DNA from: Asticcacaulis taihuensis
GTDB taxonomy: Bacteria; Pseudomonadota; Alphaproteobacteria; Caulobacterales; Caulobacteraceae
Assembly (NCBI RefSeq): GCF_900100255.1
Contig: NZ_FMTS01000002.1
Coordinates: forward strand, 397,400 to 461,399
Reading direction: 5' to 3'
Length of the DNA: 64,000 nucleotides
Shown in pieces: positions 44,256-53,890 of this stretch (its first letter is position 1; every line of letters starts with the position of its first letter). The position numbers were made by a program, and so were the translations under genes. Under the pieces are notes generated by a model. It was not told the DNA's origin. It did not search any database and was given only the letters and a program-made list of their open reading frames with translations.

Positions 44256-45248
44256 TTAACCACCACCATAACCGCCAACCACAGGCAGGATTTCACCCGT
44301 GATGTAACTCGACATGTGCGCCGAGGCCAGGAAGACATAGGCCGGAGCCAGTTCCTCCGGCTGAGCGGGACGTTTCATCGCGGTCTGCGCGCCGAATTGG
44401 GAGACCTCGTCCGGCGTCTTGTCGGCCGGATTGAGCGGCGTCCAGACCGGCCCCGGCGCCACGGCATTGACGCGGATACCGCGTTCGAGCAACTGACCGG
44501 ACAGTGCCCGCGTGAAGGCGTGAATGCCGCCCTTGGTCATCGAATAGTCAACCAGCGACGGGCTGCCTTCGATACCCGTGATCGAGCCGGTATTCACGAT
44601 GGCGCCGCCATAGGGCAGATGCTCGACCGCGGCCTGGGCCATCTGGAAATAGCCGTAGAGATTGGTTTTCAGCGTCCTGTCGAATTGTTCTTCGCTGATG
44701 TCTTCAAACCGGGCGTGAAGCTGAAAGGCCGCATTATTGACGAGCACATCGAGCTTTCCCAGCATGGCCACGGTCTGCGCCACGGCCTCACGGGCAAAGG
44801 TCCGGTCCGACACATCGCCGGCGATCAGCAGACAGCGCCGGCCCTCGGCTTCCACCAGGCTGCGTGTCAATTCGGCGTCCTCGTGCTCGTCCAGGAACAC
44901 AATGGCGACATCAGCGCCTTCGCGGGCAAAAAGAATAGCGACCGCGCGGCCAATGCCAGAGTCGCCACCGGTGATCAGCGCCACCTTCCCTTCCAGTTTT
45001 CCGGAACCTTTATAGAAGGGCGCGTCGTAAAAGGGCTTCAGGTCCATGTCCGCTTCGCTGCCTGGCTTGTCGAGCGTCTGATCCGGCATGGGCGGCTCCG
45101 GGTATTTTCGTGCGCCTGCCTGCATGGCCTTTTGCGGCTTTTCCAGCGGATGGCTTTTGTCGGTCTGGCGGCGCTCCGCCTGCAGGGCGCGCTGGACGGC
45201 GGCGGTGTCTTCCGCCTCGTCCTGATAATCGAGGGGTGTCATAGTCAT
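44256..45248 (-). CDS. Short-chain oxidoreductase of the YghA/general-stress type
   Basis: 330 residues with a charged N-terminal extension (about 1-85, KPGSEADMDLKPFYDAPFYKGSGKL) typical of this SDR group. The core has ITGGDSGIGRAVA, NNAAFQ, Ser in NTGSITGIEG and YSMTKGG. Related proteins are stress-induced NAD(P)H aldehyde or alcohol reductases. Start could also be the second Met (45242). Not coupled to pseB. Confidence 0.9.
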   Translation of the reverse strand: MTMTPLDYQDEAEDTAAVQRALQAERRQTDKSHPLEKPQKAMQAGARKYPEPPMPDQTLDKPGSEADMDLKPFYDAPFYKGSGKLEGKVALITGGDSGIGRAVAILFAREGADVAIVFLDEHEDAELTRSLVEAEGRRCLLIAGDVSDRTFAREAVAQTVAMLGKLDVLVNNAAFQLHARFEDISEEQFDRTLKTNLYGYFQMAQAAVEHLPYGGAIVNTGSITGIEGSPSLVDYSMTKGGIHAFTRALSGQLLERGIRVNAVAPGPVWTPLNPADKTPDEVSQFGAQTAMKRPAQPEELAPAYVFLASAHMSSYITGEILPVVGGYGGG

Positions 45249-45307
45249 TTACCTGGCTGAAGCCCCAGCCCGCCACTCATAAAGACCCGGTGATCATCAA
45301 AAATCGA

Positions 45308-46072
45308 TCAGGCTGTGCGCTTAAGCCGCCATACATCGCGTAAAGCCTGCGGAATAAGCCACCAGGGTTCGATGAAATAGCGCTCGAACAGACGTTTCGG
45401 CTCATGGAAAAAACGCACAAGCCACTCGATACCCAGACGGCCGGTCCAGCGCGGCGGGGTGTACATGACGCCGGCTTCATAATCGAAAGCGGCCCCCACC
45501 GGCAGGATGACGCAATCCGGCAGACGGTCGAGATTATTCAGAATCCAGGTTTCCTGACGCGGCATCCCCATGCCGACCAACAGGACATCCGGCTTCTTGT
45601 CCCTGAGATCAGCCAGCAACAGCGCATTGGCCGGGCCATTGATATCGAAAAAGCCGGTGTGCAGATCAAGATGCACCCGCGGATACCGCGCGAGGATAGC
45701 GGCCTTGGAAGCGGCATTATGCGCCGCTTCACCACCCACATGATAGACCCGCCAGCCATTCTTTTGCGCCAGCGCCCAGAAATCCTCGCGGAAATCGAGA
45801 TAGGTGCAACGATGGGTACGCGAAACCTTGTGGCCCATCAGCTTCGCCCAGGCGATCATCGGCGTGGAATCGATCTCGATCAGGTCGGCCTTATCGTAAA
45901 AGGCGCGCATGTCGGCGCGGCGCTGGAAGAGGTAAAGACTGTGCAGATTGTGATTGGCCACGATGGCGCGCTCTTTCGCGGCTACCTTGCGGCCGACGAA
46001 AGCCATGACATCGGCCGGGGTGATTACGTCAACCTCGGCCCCCAATAAGAACAGGCGGCACGGTTTATCCAT
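45308..46072 (-). CDS. WecG/TagA/CpsF-family glycosyltransferase
   Basis: 254 residues, GT26. ANHNLHSLYLFQRR near the N-terminus, the acidic segment LIEIDSTPMIAWAKLMG, VYHVGGEAAHN, and VGMGMPRQETWI with the conserved Gln-Glu, then VGAAFDYEAGV. The C-terminal basic/amphipathic tail (WLVRFFHEPKRLFERYFIEPWW) is how these enzymes sit on the membrane. They add a ManNAc or glucosyl unit to an undecaprenyl-linked acceptor. It may serve an exopolysaccharide rather than flagellin. Confidence 0.9.
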   Translation of the reverse strand: MDKPCRLFLLGAEVDVITPADVMAFVGRKVAAKERAIVANHNLHSLYLFQRRADMRAFYDKADLIEIDSTPMIAWAKLMGHKVSRTHRCTYLDFREDFWALAQKNGWRVYHVGGEAAHNAASKAAILARYPRVHLDLHTGFFDINGPANALLLADLRDKKPDVLLVGMGMPRQETWILNNLDRLPDCVILPVGAAFDYEAGVMYTPPRWTGRLGIEWLVRFFHEPKRLFERYFIEPWWLIPQALRDVWRLKRTA

Positions 46073-46125
46073 GCCGCCTGTTTTACAGGGCTAACCTTGA
46101 TATTCCCCGAAGGGACAGGGTTAAT

Positions 46126-46800
46126 TTATTCCACCGGGCGCAGGGTGATTTCGACGCGGCGGTTCTTGGCACGACCTTCCGGCGTGGCATTGCTGGCGAT
46201 CGGCTGGGTATCACCGGCGCCGGCGATATAGATACGCTCGGCCTTGACCTTCTGGCCGACCAGATAACCGGCCACGGCATTGGCGCGGCGCTCGGAAAGT
46301 TCCATGTTGCTGGCGGCATTACCGGTGCTGTCGGCATGGCCGACCACGTCGATATAGGTCGAAGGATACTGGTTCAGGATGACGCCGACATCATTCAGCA
46401 CCGGCATGAAGCTGGACGACAGATCCGCGCTGCCCGACGAGAAGGTGACATCGCCCGGCATATTCAGGATGATATTGTCACCCGAACGGGTGATATAGAC
46501 ACCGCGGCCTTCCAGCTTGGCGCGCAGATCCTTGTTCTGGCGGTCCATGTAGGCGCCCACGCCGGCACCCGCCAGGGCACCGATACCGGCACCGATGACG
46601 GCGTTCTTGCGGCGGTCGTTCTTGTTGGACAGGGCACCAAGCACCGCACCGGCGCCGGCACCGATCAGCGCGCCCGACTTGGTATTGCTGCTTGTCTTGA
46701 CGCCATTGCTAGTATCGACCGTTTCACAACCGGCCAGAAGGAAGGCCACGCCGGTCAGGGCCAGGATGGTTTTGCGGCCGGACAGATTAAAACTACGCAT
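46126..46800 (-). CDS. OmpA-family lipoprotein with glycine zipper
   Basis: 224 residues from ATG 46800. Lipoprotein signal with lipobox LLAGC (Cys about 25). Gly-rich zipper segments ALIGAGAGAVLGAL and AVIGAGIGALAGAGVGAYM (about 44-86) precede an OmpA C-terminal peptidoglycan-binding domain (about 110-220, VVGHADSTGNAASNMELSERRA and NRRVEITL). This YiaD-like architecture ties the outer membrane to the wall. The longer upstream frame is not needed. Confidence 0.92.
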   Translation of the reverse strand: MRSFNLSGRKTILALTGVAFLLAGCETVDTSNGVKTSSNTKSGALIGAGAGAVLGALSNKNDRRKNAVIGAGIGALAGAGVGAYMDRQNKDLRAKLEGRGVYITRSGDNIILNMPGDVTFSSGSADLSSSFMPVLNDVGVILNQYPSTYIDVVGHADSTGNAASNMELSERRANAVAGYLVGQKVKAERIYIAGAGDTQPIASNATPEGRAKNRRVEITLRPVE

Positions 46801-47027
46801 GAATAAACTCCTCAGATGAATTGGTGACCTGACCTTATCCGCCTCACAGGCGGGAAGACCAGACCCTCTCCCTATCCATGGCATAGCCGGGATAAGGAGG
46901 CTGAATGAAACACCGCGCGATCTCATTAGAAACCTGTAAAGCACTCAAGGCTTTAAGAGATCACGGATTAAGCTTTACTGATCGCCAACTGAACACAGGA
47001 TGAAGGCGGCCGTGTGACGCCGTTAAC

Positions 47028-48797
47028 CTAACTGGCCTTGCAGCGCCACACGGTTTTTGTTTCCGGTGCCATGGTCAGGTAGGATTGGGACAGCGTGCGG
47101 ATGCGGGCGAGATTCTCGCCCAGCGCCGCCAGGGCCCCGGCATCGGCATTGGCCGAGCAGCGCAGGGAGCCGAGCGCGGCCTTTTGGGCCACGAAGGTTT
47201 TATACTGCGCCGGGTCGATGCGGTAATCATAGCGCGTGAACAGGGTGCCATCGGCTGTCAGTTCCATGCGCGCCGCCACAGGATTGGCGTCCCCCGTGGT
47301 GAAACGCAGCAAGTTGCCGTCTGCCTGGCGTTCATAGGGCGTGCGGCCATTGACGCAGGCATGAACCAGGTCGAAATCGAACTCGATATGGCCAGCATCC
47401 GGCAGCGGATTGGCGGACATAGACTTGTCGACATCGCACGACATATGCTGGATGGCGGCGGTGGCCACGGGCGCAGCCACCTTCGGTTTGCTCAGGCGGC
47501 TATCGATTTCGCGTTCCTTGATCAGGAAGCCGACCACGGCCACGATGATGATCAGCGCCAGCGCGATCCAGCCCCAGGGGATCGGGTGCTTGATGCCGGG
47601 CAGCTTGACGCGGTCATGCGGCACCCATTCCGCCTTTGCCTTTTCCGGCTTCGGCGGCTTCACCTTTTCCGGCCGGGCCGGTTCGTCGAAAGCCGTCGGC
47701 GCCAAAGGCTCCTTATTGTGGATTTCGGTGCGGTGACGGATTTCGCGGCGGATGATCAGGCCGATCAGGATCAGGACCAGCACGGACAGCACGATCATGG
47801 CGCCCAGTTGCCAGATTTCCATGGCGGCGCGATCGGCTTCGGCCTTCTTCTGCTCGGCCAGGCGCTGGACCTGGGCTTCGGCGGCGGCGGCAAGCACACG
47901 CGACAGGGCGTCATCCTTGACGATCTCGTCCTCGCTCTTGGCATAACAGGGCGTGGTCACCACGGTGGGGGTGACGCTGGCTGAACTCAGGAAGCTATTC
48001 AACGCCGAGACATGCGTGGCGACATACTGGCCGGCCGAGACATCGAGATTGCCCGCGGTCGATACCGAGGACGGCGCCGTCCAGGTATTGACGCCCACCA
48101 CCTGCCCGCATTCATTGAGCAGCGGACCGCCGGAATTGCCGTGATTGATCGGCGCGGTGTGGAACAGGGTCTCGACGCGGCTGCCATCCGGGTTGGTGGA
48201 GGCGAACAGGGCGATCGAGCCTTGCGTGACATAGGCATCGGCCGGCTCCAGCAGGGCGGTGCCGGAGCGGTTCAGCAGGTGATCCGTAACGTCGGGATAG
48301 CCCATGGTGACGACGCGTTCGTTTTTATAGGGCGTCAGATAGAGCTTGAGCGGCGGCACCTTGAGGCCAGGCGCGGCCAGCAGGGCCAGATCGCCCTCCA
48401 CCCACTTCTTCACCAGTTGCACTGGCTGGTAGGTGGCGCCGGAATCCTTGTGCGGCACGATATAGATATCGGCGCTGGAGGCTTCGGGCGGCACCTCGAC
48501 CACATGGTAATTGGTGACGATATAGCCGGGTGCGACCACGAAGCCGGAGCCCATGCCGACCGTATCAAGCGGCACACCGCCATAGCCGCGATAAACGACC
48601 AGCACGCGCACCACCGACTGCTCGGAGGTTTTCAGCGCCTTGGTGGAATTGACCGGCTGGAGATCGCTGTCGACCAGGTCAGACAGGGACTGATTGGCGG
48701 AAGAACTATCCTGGGCGGCGGCAAGGTGTGGCAGGGCGCACATAACGACCGCTACAGCCGCCAGCAGCGCCGCCGTGCCCATCACCCATTTCCGCAT
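47028..48797 (-). CDS. Membrane-tethered trypsin-like serine protease
   Basis: 589 residues from ATG 48797, which starts a good signal sequence (MRKWVMGTAALLAAVAVVMC). The protease domain (about 55-285) has the triad His in IVTNYHVVEV, Asp in VEGDLALLA and Ser in HGNSGGPLL. A helical stretch rich in Ala, Glu and Lys leads to a membrane helix (about 330-350). A basic Pro/Lys-rich cytoplasmic loop follows (PEKVKPPKPEKAKAEW), then a second membrane helix (about 412-432) and a C-terminal periplasmic domain (about 445-589) with three Cys. The architecture is unlike DegP/DegS, which have PDZ domains. Confidence 0.85.
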   Translation of the reverse strand: MRKWVMGTAALLAAVAVVMCALPHLAAAQDSSSANQSLSDLVDSDLQPVNSTKALKTSEQSVVRVLVVYRGYGGVPLDTVGMGSGFVVAPGYIVTNYHVVEVPPEASSADIYIVPHKDSGATYQPVQLVKKWVEGDLALLAAPGLKVPPLKLYLTPYKNERVVTMGYPDVTDHLLNRSGTALLEPADAYVTQGSIALFASTNPDGSRVETLFHTAPINHGNSGGPLLNECGQVVGVNTWTAPSSVSTAGNLDVSAGQYVATHVSALNSFLSSASVTPTVVTTPCYAKSEDEIVKDDALSRVLAAAAEAQVQRLAEQKKAEADRAAMEIWQLGAMIVLSVLVLILIGLIIRREIRHRTEIHNKEPLAPTAFDEPARPEKVKPPKPEKAKAEWVPHDRVKLPGIKHPIPWGWIALALIIIVAVVGFLIKEREIDSRLSKPKVAAPVATAAIQHMSCDVDKSMSANPLPDAGHIEFDFDLVHACVNGRTPYERQADGNLLRFTTGDANPVAARMELTADGTLFTRYDYRIDPAQYKTFVAQKAALGSLRCSANADAGALAALGENLARIRTLSQSYLTMAPETKTVWRCKAS

Positions 48798-48981
48798 GTG
48801 GCGCCCCGCGCCCGTACCCGCAAACACTGAACCTTGCCTTATAGCCAGAACAAAACACCACGGTCTCTCGTGAGTCGCGGCAACTATACGGGTCATAACC
48901 GAGTTTGATACAAAAATCACCCCTGCCGACACGCTTATTGTCGGTTGTGGGATTTAAGAAACGAATTGCCCGGAAGTGGCG

Positions 48982-49983
48982 ATGTACGCTAGATTCGGCC
49001 CCAATCATCCTCCCTACAAAGTGCCCAATATGCCCGATTCCGCTATGCCGCCCGCTTCCGCTATCCCGCCGGTGCCGATGGCGCTTTACGAGACTGATTT
49101 TCCAGCCTTTTCGCAAAATCTGGGCGCCGCCTTCGAGCGTTATGGCTTTGCTGTTCTGGGCGGTCATGGCATTGATCCGGCCCTGCTGGACCGTGCGCTT
49201 TCGGCGACAAAAGCCTTCTTCGCCCTGCCAGAGGAGACCAAGCGGAAATACAAGACCGGCATAGGCGGGGCGCGCGGCTATACACCTTTCGGGATCGAAA
49301 CCGCCAAGGGCGCCACGCACCACGATCTCAAGGAATTCTGGCATATCGGCCGCGAGCTTCCGGCCGGTCATCCGTACACGGAATATATGCCACCGAACAT
49401 CTGGCCGCAGGAAATCGCCGACTTTCACGCCAGTACCTATGCGCTTTATGAGGCGCTTGATGCCCTGGGCAAGAAGGTGCTGCGCGCCATCGCCGTTTAT
49501 CTGAAGCTCGACGCCGATTTCTTCGAGGCGCCGGTAAACGAGGGCAACAGCGTTCTGCGCCTGCTGCACTATCCGCCGGTGACGACACCGGGGGAAAGTG
49601 TGCGCGCCGGGGCGCATGGCGATATCAATGTCATCACCCTGCTGCTGGGCGCTGAGGAGCCTGGCCTGCAACTGCTCGACCGCGACGGCCAGTGGCTGCC
49701 GATCACCCCGCCTGAGGACTGTATCGTCTGCAATATCGGCGACATGCTATCCCGCCTGACCAATGGGGTTCTGCCGTCGACCCAGCACCGGGTGATCAAT
49801 CCGGCCGAGGCGCGCAAGGACTTTGCGCGTTTTTCCACGCCCTTCTTCCTGCATTTCGAACCGCCTTACCTGATCGAAACCCTGCCGAACTGCATCACGG
49901 ACGCGCACCCCGACCTCGGCGCCGCGCCGATCACCGCTCAGGATTTCCTGATGCAGCGGCTGCGGGAGATCAAGCTGGCATGA
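48982..49983 (+). CDS. Isopenicillin-N-synthase-like 2-oxoglutarate/Fe(II) oxygenase
   Basis: 333 residues from ATG 48982 (GGAAG 5 bp upstream); ATG 49030 is an alternative. The N-terminal DIOX_N region has FERYGFAVLGGHGID. The iron ligands are His and Asp in AHGDINVITLL and His in STQHRV; Arg in RFSTPFFLHF would bind the cosubstrate. These enzymes oxidise diverse small molecules, and the substrate is unknown; beta-lactam synthesis is not implied. Confidence 0.87.
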   Translation: MYARFGPNHPPYKVPNMPDSAMPPASAIPPVPMALYETDFPAFSQNLGAAFERYGFAVLGGHGIDPALLDRALSATKAFFALPEETKRKYKTGIGGARGYTPFGIETAKGATHHDLKEFWHIGRELPAGHPYTEYMPPNIWPQEIADFHASTYALYEALDALGKKVLRAIAVYLKLDADFFEAPVNEGNSVLRLLHYPPVTTPGESVRAGAHGDINVITLLLGAEEPGLQLLDRDGQWLPITPPEDCIVCNIGDMLSRLTNGVLPSTQHRVINPAEARKDFARFSTPFFLHFEPPYLIETLPNCITDAHPDLGAAPITAQDFLMQRLREIKLA

Positions 49984-50471
49984 GCAACCCGATTGTCGAA
50001 AATTTGGAAACAGCGTTTAGCCTCTTTTTAAATGGGATATCCGAACCTGGCTCCAATGTATTAAGTATTTCACTTTCATCGGGGTGCTTATCAGATGATA
50101 CCATTGTCGATCCCAACATAAACGCACCCTGCAGAGCAGTAGAAGTTACAGACAAAAGCCAGCATTTTGAAGTCTCTTTCGAGACTTATGTTTTCTATGC
50201 GATCATAAATGAGTCACATGGATTAATTGAACCCGATGCGATTTTTACTGGAAAGAAAATTCGAAAATATGAACGATCGAACTTGTTGGAAGCAGTAGAA
50301 AAAATCAGTTGCCCCTACGATATTTTTGGCGAACGGCCATTAAAGCATTTTGAAATCCTAACCGAAAATCATCTGGTTAATGTTGTAAGCTATGATGACC
50401 CGCAGATCACGTTTCTACCTCATCCTCCCCATCAAGCTTTTAAAAACGCGCAAATCTGGCAGAGAGCGTAG
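49980..50471 (+). CDS. AT-rich hypothetical protein, 163 residues
   Basis: Overlaps the oxygenase stop by 4 nt (ATGA). Codon use is strongly AT-shifted compared with both neighbours, indicating recent gain. Two Cys and His-rich ends (CPYDIFGERPLKHFEIL, FLPHPPHQAFKN); no signal peptide and no recognised family. Perhaps an Imm-type or contact-related small protein, but nothing supports that directly. Confidence 0.65.
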   Translation: MSNPIVENLETAFSLFLNGISEPGSNVLSISLSSGCLSDDTIVDPNINAPCRAVEVTDKSQHFEVSFETYVFYAIINESHGLIEPDAIFTGKKIRKYERSNLLEAVEKISCPYDIFGERPLKHFEILTENHLVNVVSYDDPQITFLPHPPHQAFKNAQIWQRA

Positions 50472-50472
50472 C

Positions 50473-50597
50473 TTACGGGGCGTGGGGTCCGTGACCCCGC
50501 AAACCTAACCTTGTTCCAAAGAAAAACCCGGTCTTTAGGACCGGGTTTTTCTTTGGAAAGAGAGAAGACTTGGGGCCGCAGGCCCCAAACCCCGTAA
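50473..50597. terminator. Nested bidirectional terminator between convergent genes
   Basis: The centre is a perfect 18-bp stem CCAAAGAAAAACCCGGTC / GACCGGGTTTTTCTTTGG (50516-50533, 50539-50556), which gives a U-run on either strand. It is flanked by GGGGTC-cgt-GACCCC and GGGGCC-gca-GGCCCC hairpins and enclosed by outer arms TTACGGGG and CCCCGTAA. Folded, this is a three-hairpin cloverleaf that fills the whole gap. Confidence 0.85.
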
Positions 50598-50598
50598 G

Positions 50599-52494
50599 TC
50601 AAATCTCGCCATCCCAGCCGCATTGCTGGCCCGCATTCTGCTCTTCAAGCCAGGCATTCAGCGGCGCGAAGTAATCCATGATCGCCGTGGCATCCATTTC
50701 CCGCTGACCGGTGAAGGTTTCCAGCGCATCCGGCCAGGGTTTGGATTGCCCCATCTCCAGCATGGCGTTCAGCCTCTCGCCCACAGCGCGTTCACCATAG
50801 ATCGAGCAACGCGACAGCGGCCCCTTCCAGCCGGCCTCCTCGCACGCCGCGCGCTGGAACTGGAATTGCAGGATATCGGCCAGGAAATAACGCGTATAGG
50901 GCACGCTGGCCGCCACATGATATTTCGCGCCCGGATCAAAAGCCGACTCCGGACGCGGCCCCGGCGCCTCTATGCCCTGATACTTACGCACCAGTTCCCA
51001 CCAGCGCTGATTATACTGCGCCTCGGTGATCTGGCCGGAGAAGACCTCCCAGCGCCAGCGGTCGATTTCCAGACCGAACGGCAGGAAAGCCACCTTTTGC
51101 AGCGCCATCTTGAGCAGGTAGGGAATATCCTCGGATTCGCCCGGCACCTTGTCCAGCAGGCCGATCTGCTTGAGATAGGTCGGCGTTACCGAAGACAGGC
51201 CGATGAAATCACCGATCGCTTCATGGAAACCGTCATTGGCGCCGTTCTTGAACAGGAAGGGCTGGTCCATATAGGCGCGCTGATAGAAATTATGCCCCAG
51301 CTCATGGTGGACCGTATAGAAGTCCGTGCCATTGACCTGGGTACACATCTTGATGCGCAGGTCTTCGTTATTATCGACATCCCAGGCAGAAGCGTGGCAG
51401 ACCACTTCGCGGTCACGCGGCCGGGTGAATTGCGACCGCTCCCAGAAGGTCGACGGCAGCGCCTTGAAACCGAGCGAAGTATAGAAGTTCTCGCCCGTAT
51501 GGACCATTTTCAGGGGATCGTACTTCTTCTTTACCAGCAGCTTGTCGAGGCTGTAGCTGGATTTTATCCCTTTCGGTGCGACCACATCATAGATGTTCGA
51601 CCAGTCCTGCGCCCACATATTGCCCAGCAGGTCGGCACGGATCGGGCCGGTCTTCGGCTGGACGGCATCGCCATACTTCTCATTGAGCTTGCGGCGCGTA
51701 TAGCAGTGCAGATTTTTATAGAAGGGCGCCACCTGGGTCCACAGCTTGTCGGTCTCGGCAGCGAAGGCGTCCGGGTCCATGTCATAGCCGGAACGCCACA
51801 GCGCACCGGTATCCTTGAAGCCCAGACCTTGCGCGCCCGCATTTGAAAGTTCCGTCAGCTTGGCGTAATCGTCCTTCATCGGCGCGGCGATGCTCATCCA
51901 GCCTTCCCACATGGCGCGGGTGGTCAGCGGATCGCGCGATTTCGCCATCACGTCCGAAGCGTCATCGAGATTATAGGTCTTGCCCTTCCAGGTAAACTTG
52001 CCGGTCGAATAGGTGGCGCCCAGCTTGGCGGCCACTGCGGAAAGTTCTTCCGCAGCGCCCGGTTCGACCGCCGCCGGCAGGGTCTGGGAAATGCGTAGCA
52101 AATCAAGCTTGCGGCGCGTTACCGGATCGGCATCGACATCGTTATACTGCGCCGATTCCATGGCATATTTGACCGTGGCCTCGTTCAGGGCGGCATCGGC
52201 GCGGGTTTGCAGCCATTCGGTATCGTAATTGATGAAGGTGGCGCCCATCCACTGGGCGTGCTGGTCATATTCATTGAGATCGGCCAGCTTGGCTTCGGCG
52301 TCGTTGATAAAGGCCGTGGCCTCTTCCGGCGTCGGCTTGGCGGCAGCGGGCGGGCCTTCCGGCGCGGGCTCGACCGGCACGGTATAGGCGCCGGTGTTCC
52401 CCCCCAATACCACCGAGGGCGCGGAAGGCGTTGTCGTGGTGGCGCACCCGGTAAGCAAGGCCATACAGGCCGCAGACGTCAGCAGATACTTCAT
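50599..52494 (-). CDS. M2-family dipeptidyl carboxypeptidase (ACE-like) lipoprotein
   Basis: 631 residues with lipobox LTGC (Cys about 17) and a Pro/Ala linker. The zinc motif is HHELGH in YTVHHELGHNFYQ (about residue 390), with the third ligand Glu in GFHEAIGDFIGLSS. The chain is highly helical as in peptidyl-dipeptidase A, and the length fits single-domain bacterial ACE homologues. It would act in the periplasm on peptides. Confidence 0.93.
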   Translation of the reverse strand: MKYLLTSAACMALLTGCATTTTPSAPSVVLGGNTGAYTVPVEPAPEGPPAAAKPTPEEATAFINDAEAKLADLNEYDQHAQWMGATFINYDTEWLQTRADAALNEATVKYAMESAQYNDVDADPVTRRKLDLLRISQTLPAAVEPGAAEELSAVAAKLGATYSTGKFTWKGKTYNLDDASDVMAKSRDPLTTRAMWEGWMSIAAPMKDDYAKLTELSNAGAQGLGFKDTGALWRSGYDMDPDAFAAETDKLWTQVAPFYKNLHCYTRRKLNEKYGDAVQPKTGPIRADLLGNMWAQDWSNIYDVVAPKGIKSSYSLDKLLVKKKYDPLKMVHTGENFYTSLGFKALPSTFWERSQFTRPRDREVVCHASAWDVDNNEDLRIKMCTQVNGTDFYTVHHELGHNFYQRAYMDQPFLFKNGANDGFHEAIGDFIGLSSVTPTYLKQIGLLDKVPGESEDIPYLLKMALQKVAFLPFGLEIDRWRWEVFSGQITEAQYNQRWWELVRKYQGIEAPGPRPESAFDPGAKYHVAASVPYTRYFLADILQFQFQRAACEEAGWKGPLSRCSIYGERAVGERLNAMLEMGQSKPWPDALETFTGQREMDATAIMDYFAPLNAWLEEQNAGQQCGWDGEI

Positions 52495-52730
52495 GACCAG
52501 TCCTCCCAGTGGTTAACAATCGCAGGGAAGGCTATTTGGTTGCAGGCGTCAAGGGGATAAGCGCTGACAAAATCCAACGGCCATCAGGTCGTTACTAAAC
52601 AGTATGTAAATATCGAACCTAAAAACTAAGCGCCACGAAACAATAGCAAATTTAAGATGGGACGGATTAATATTCCTACCTCTTTAGCCTGGGGTCACAT
52701 GCTAAAGTCGTTAATATTGAACATAGAATC

Positions 52731-53054
52731 ATGGGATATTCGATTTTATTAAAAACCAGCCTGTTCGAGGACAAAAAAATGCTCATCAAATATGTTTATT
52801 CTTTGGGAATTAAGAGTGATAGGGGTGCGGTCACGCAATCTCATCAAAACGAAATTATAGTAGAAGTTTATGGAAACCCGGCAGACAATTACGGTTGTCC
52901 CTCTCATGAACAATTGTGGTTAGGTGATACTGCTTTTAGGTCCGAATTTCTAAAACGCCACCATTCCAATGAACATCTATTAAAATACAACGCGGTGCCA
53001 GCGGATGGATCAAATGCGATTTTCAGCGTTTATGAATCTAGAGTTTGGGTTTGA
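52731..53054 (+). CDS. AT-rich hypothetical protein, 107 residues
   Basis: Strongly AT-rich, with AT-rich flanks from about 52570, unlike the surrounding 60% GC. The sequence MGYSILLKTSLFEDKKMLIK ... IFSVYESRVWV has no membrane segment, signal peptide or family I recognise. Likely acquired. A weak hairpin GTCTAG-taac-CTAGAC (53061-53076) follows the stop. Confidence 0.55.
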   Translation: MGYSILLKTSLFEDKKMLIKYVYSLGIKSDRGAVTQSHQNEIIVEVYGNPADNYGCPSHEQLWLGDTAFRSEFLKRHHSNEHLLKYNAVPADGSNAIFSVYESRVWV

Positions 53055-53094
53055 GAATCGTCTAGTAACCTAGACTTTCGAAACGGTCTTTAAA

Positions 53095-53871
53095 CTATTC
53101 CGCCGCGCAGGCATCCAGGCCCTGGCTAACCACCGCCCGCGCATTGGCGGCGATACGGCCGGAGCGCTTGCTGCCCTTGGCCTTGCGTTTGATCGGATTG
53201 GGTAGAATGGCCGCCAGTTGCGCCGCCTCGGCGCGGGACAGCGTCTTCGCGCTATGGCCGAACCAGTATTGTGAGGCCGCTTCCGCACCATAGATGCCCG
53301 GCCCCATCTCGATCGAATTGAGATAGACCTCCATGATCCGGTCCTTCGACCACATATGTTCGATCAGGAAGGTGTAATAGACCTCGAACCCCTTGCGCAC
53401 CCACGACCGATCCGGCCACAGGAAGACGTTCTTGGCCGTCTGCTGCGAAATGGTCGAGGCGCCGCGTTTCTTTTTGTGCGTGGCATTGTAGCGCTCAGCC
53501 TTCTCGATGGCCTGCATGTCGAAACCATCGTGGGTGCAGAACTTGGCATCTTCCGAGGCGATGACGGCGCGCTTGAGATTGTCACTGATCTGATAGCCCG
53601 GCACCCAGCGGTGATCGAGGCCATTGCCCTGGGTCAGTTTCTCGATCATCAGGAAGGTCACCGGCACCGGCACGAAGCGGTGGATGGCGACAGACAGGAT
53701 CGAAAAGGCGAAGAAGCCGACAATACAGGCGCCCACGAAACGGAAGGGACGGAATTTACGCTTTACGGTTACAGGCATGGGTTGGGGTGTCGGCTCCGGC
53801 GGGGCGTCATAGATGGTTTCTTCGCTCAGGCCCGGAACGATATCCTCCGGTTCATCGTCACGCTCACTCAT
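53095..53871 (-). CDS. mtgA: Monofunctional peptidoglycan glycosyltransferase
   Basis: 258 residues from ATG 53871. A cytoplasmic Pro-rich N-terminus, one membrane helix (about 47-68), then a GT51 domain: [16 protein letters not shown] (catalytic Glu), [19 protein letters not shown], and [22 protein letters not shown]. There is no transpeptidase domain. It polymerises glycan strands from lipid II. Starts 19 bp after the WD40 gene stop. Confidence 0.94.
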   Translation of the reverse strand: MSERDDEPEDIVPGLSEETIYDAPPEPTPQPMPVTVKRKFRPFRFVGACIVGFFAFSILSVAIHRFVPVPVTFLMIEKLTQGNGLDHRWVPGYQISDNLKRAVIASEDAKFCTHDGFDMQAIEKAERYNATHKKKRGASTISQQTAKNVFLWPDRSWVRKGFEVYYTFLIEHMWSKDRIMEVYLNSIEMGPGIYGAEAASQYWFGHSAKTLSRAEAAQLAAILPNPIKRKAKGSKRSGRIAANARAVVSQGLDACAAE

Positions 53872-53890
53872 AACGCCCCCAGCGCCAAAC

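Noticed and set aside
48982-49983. A beta-lactam biosynthesis gene
   Set aside because: The isopenicillin-N-synthase-like fold is shared by many oxygenases and no ACV synthetase or other pathway gene is present.
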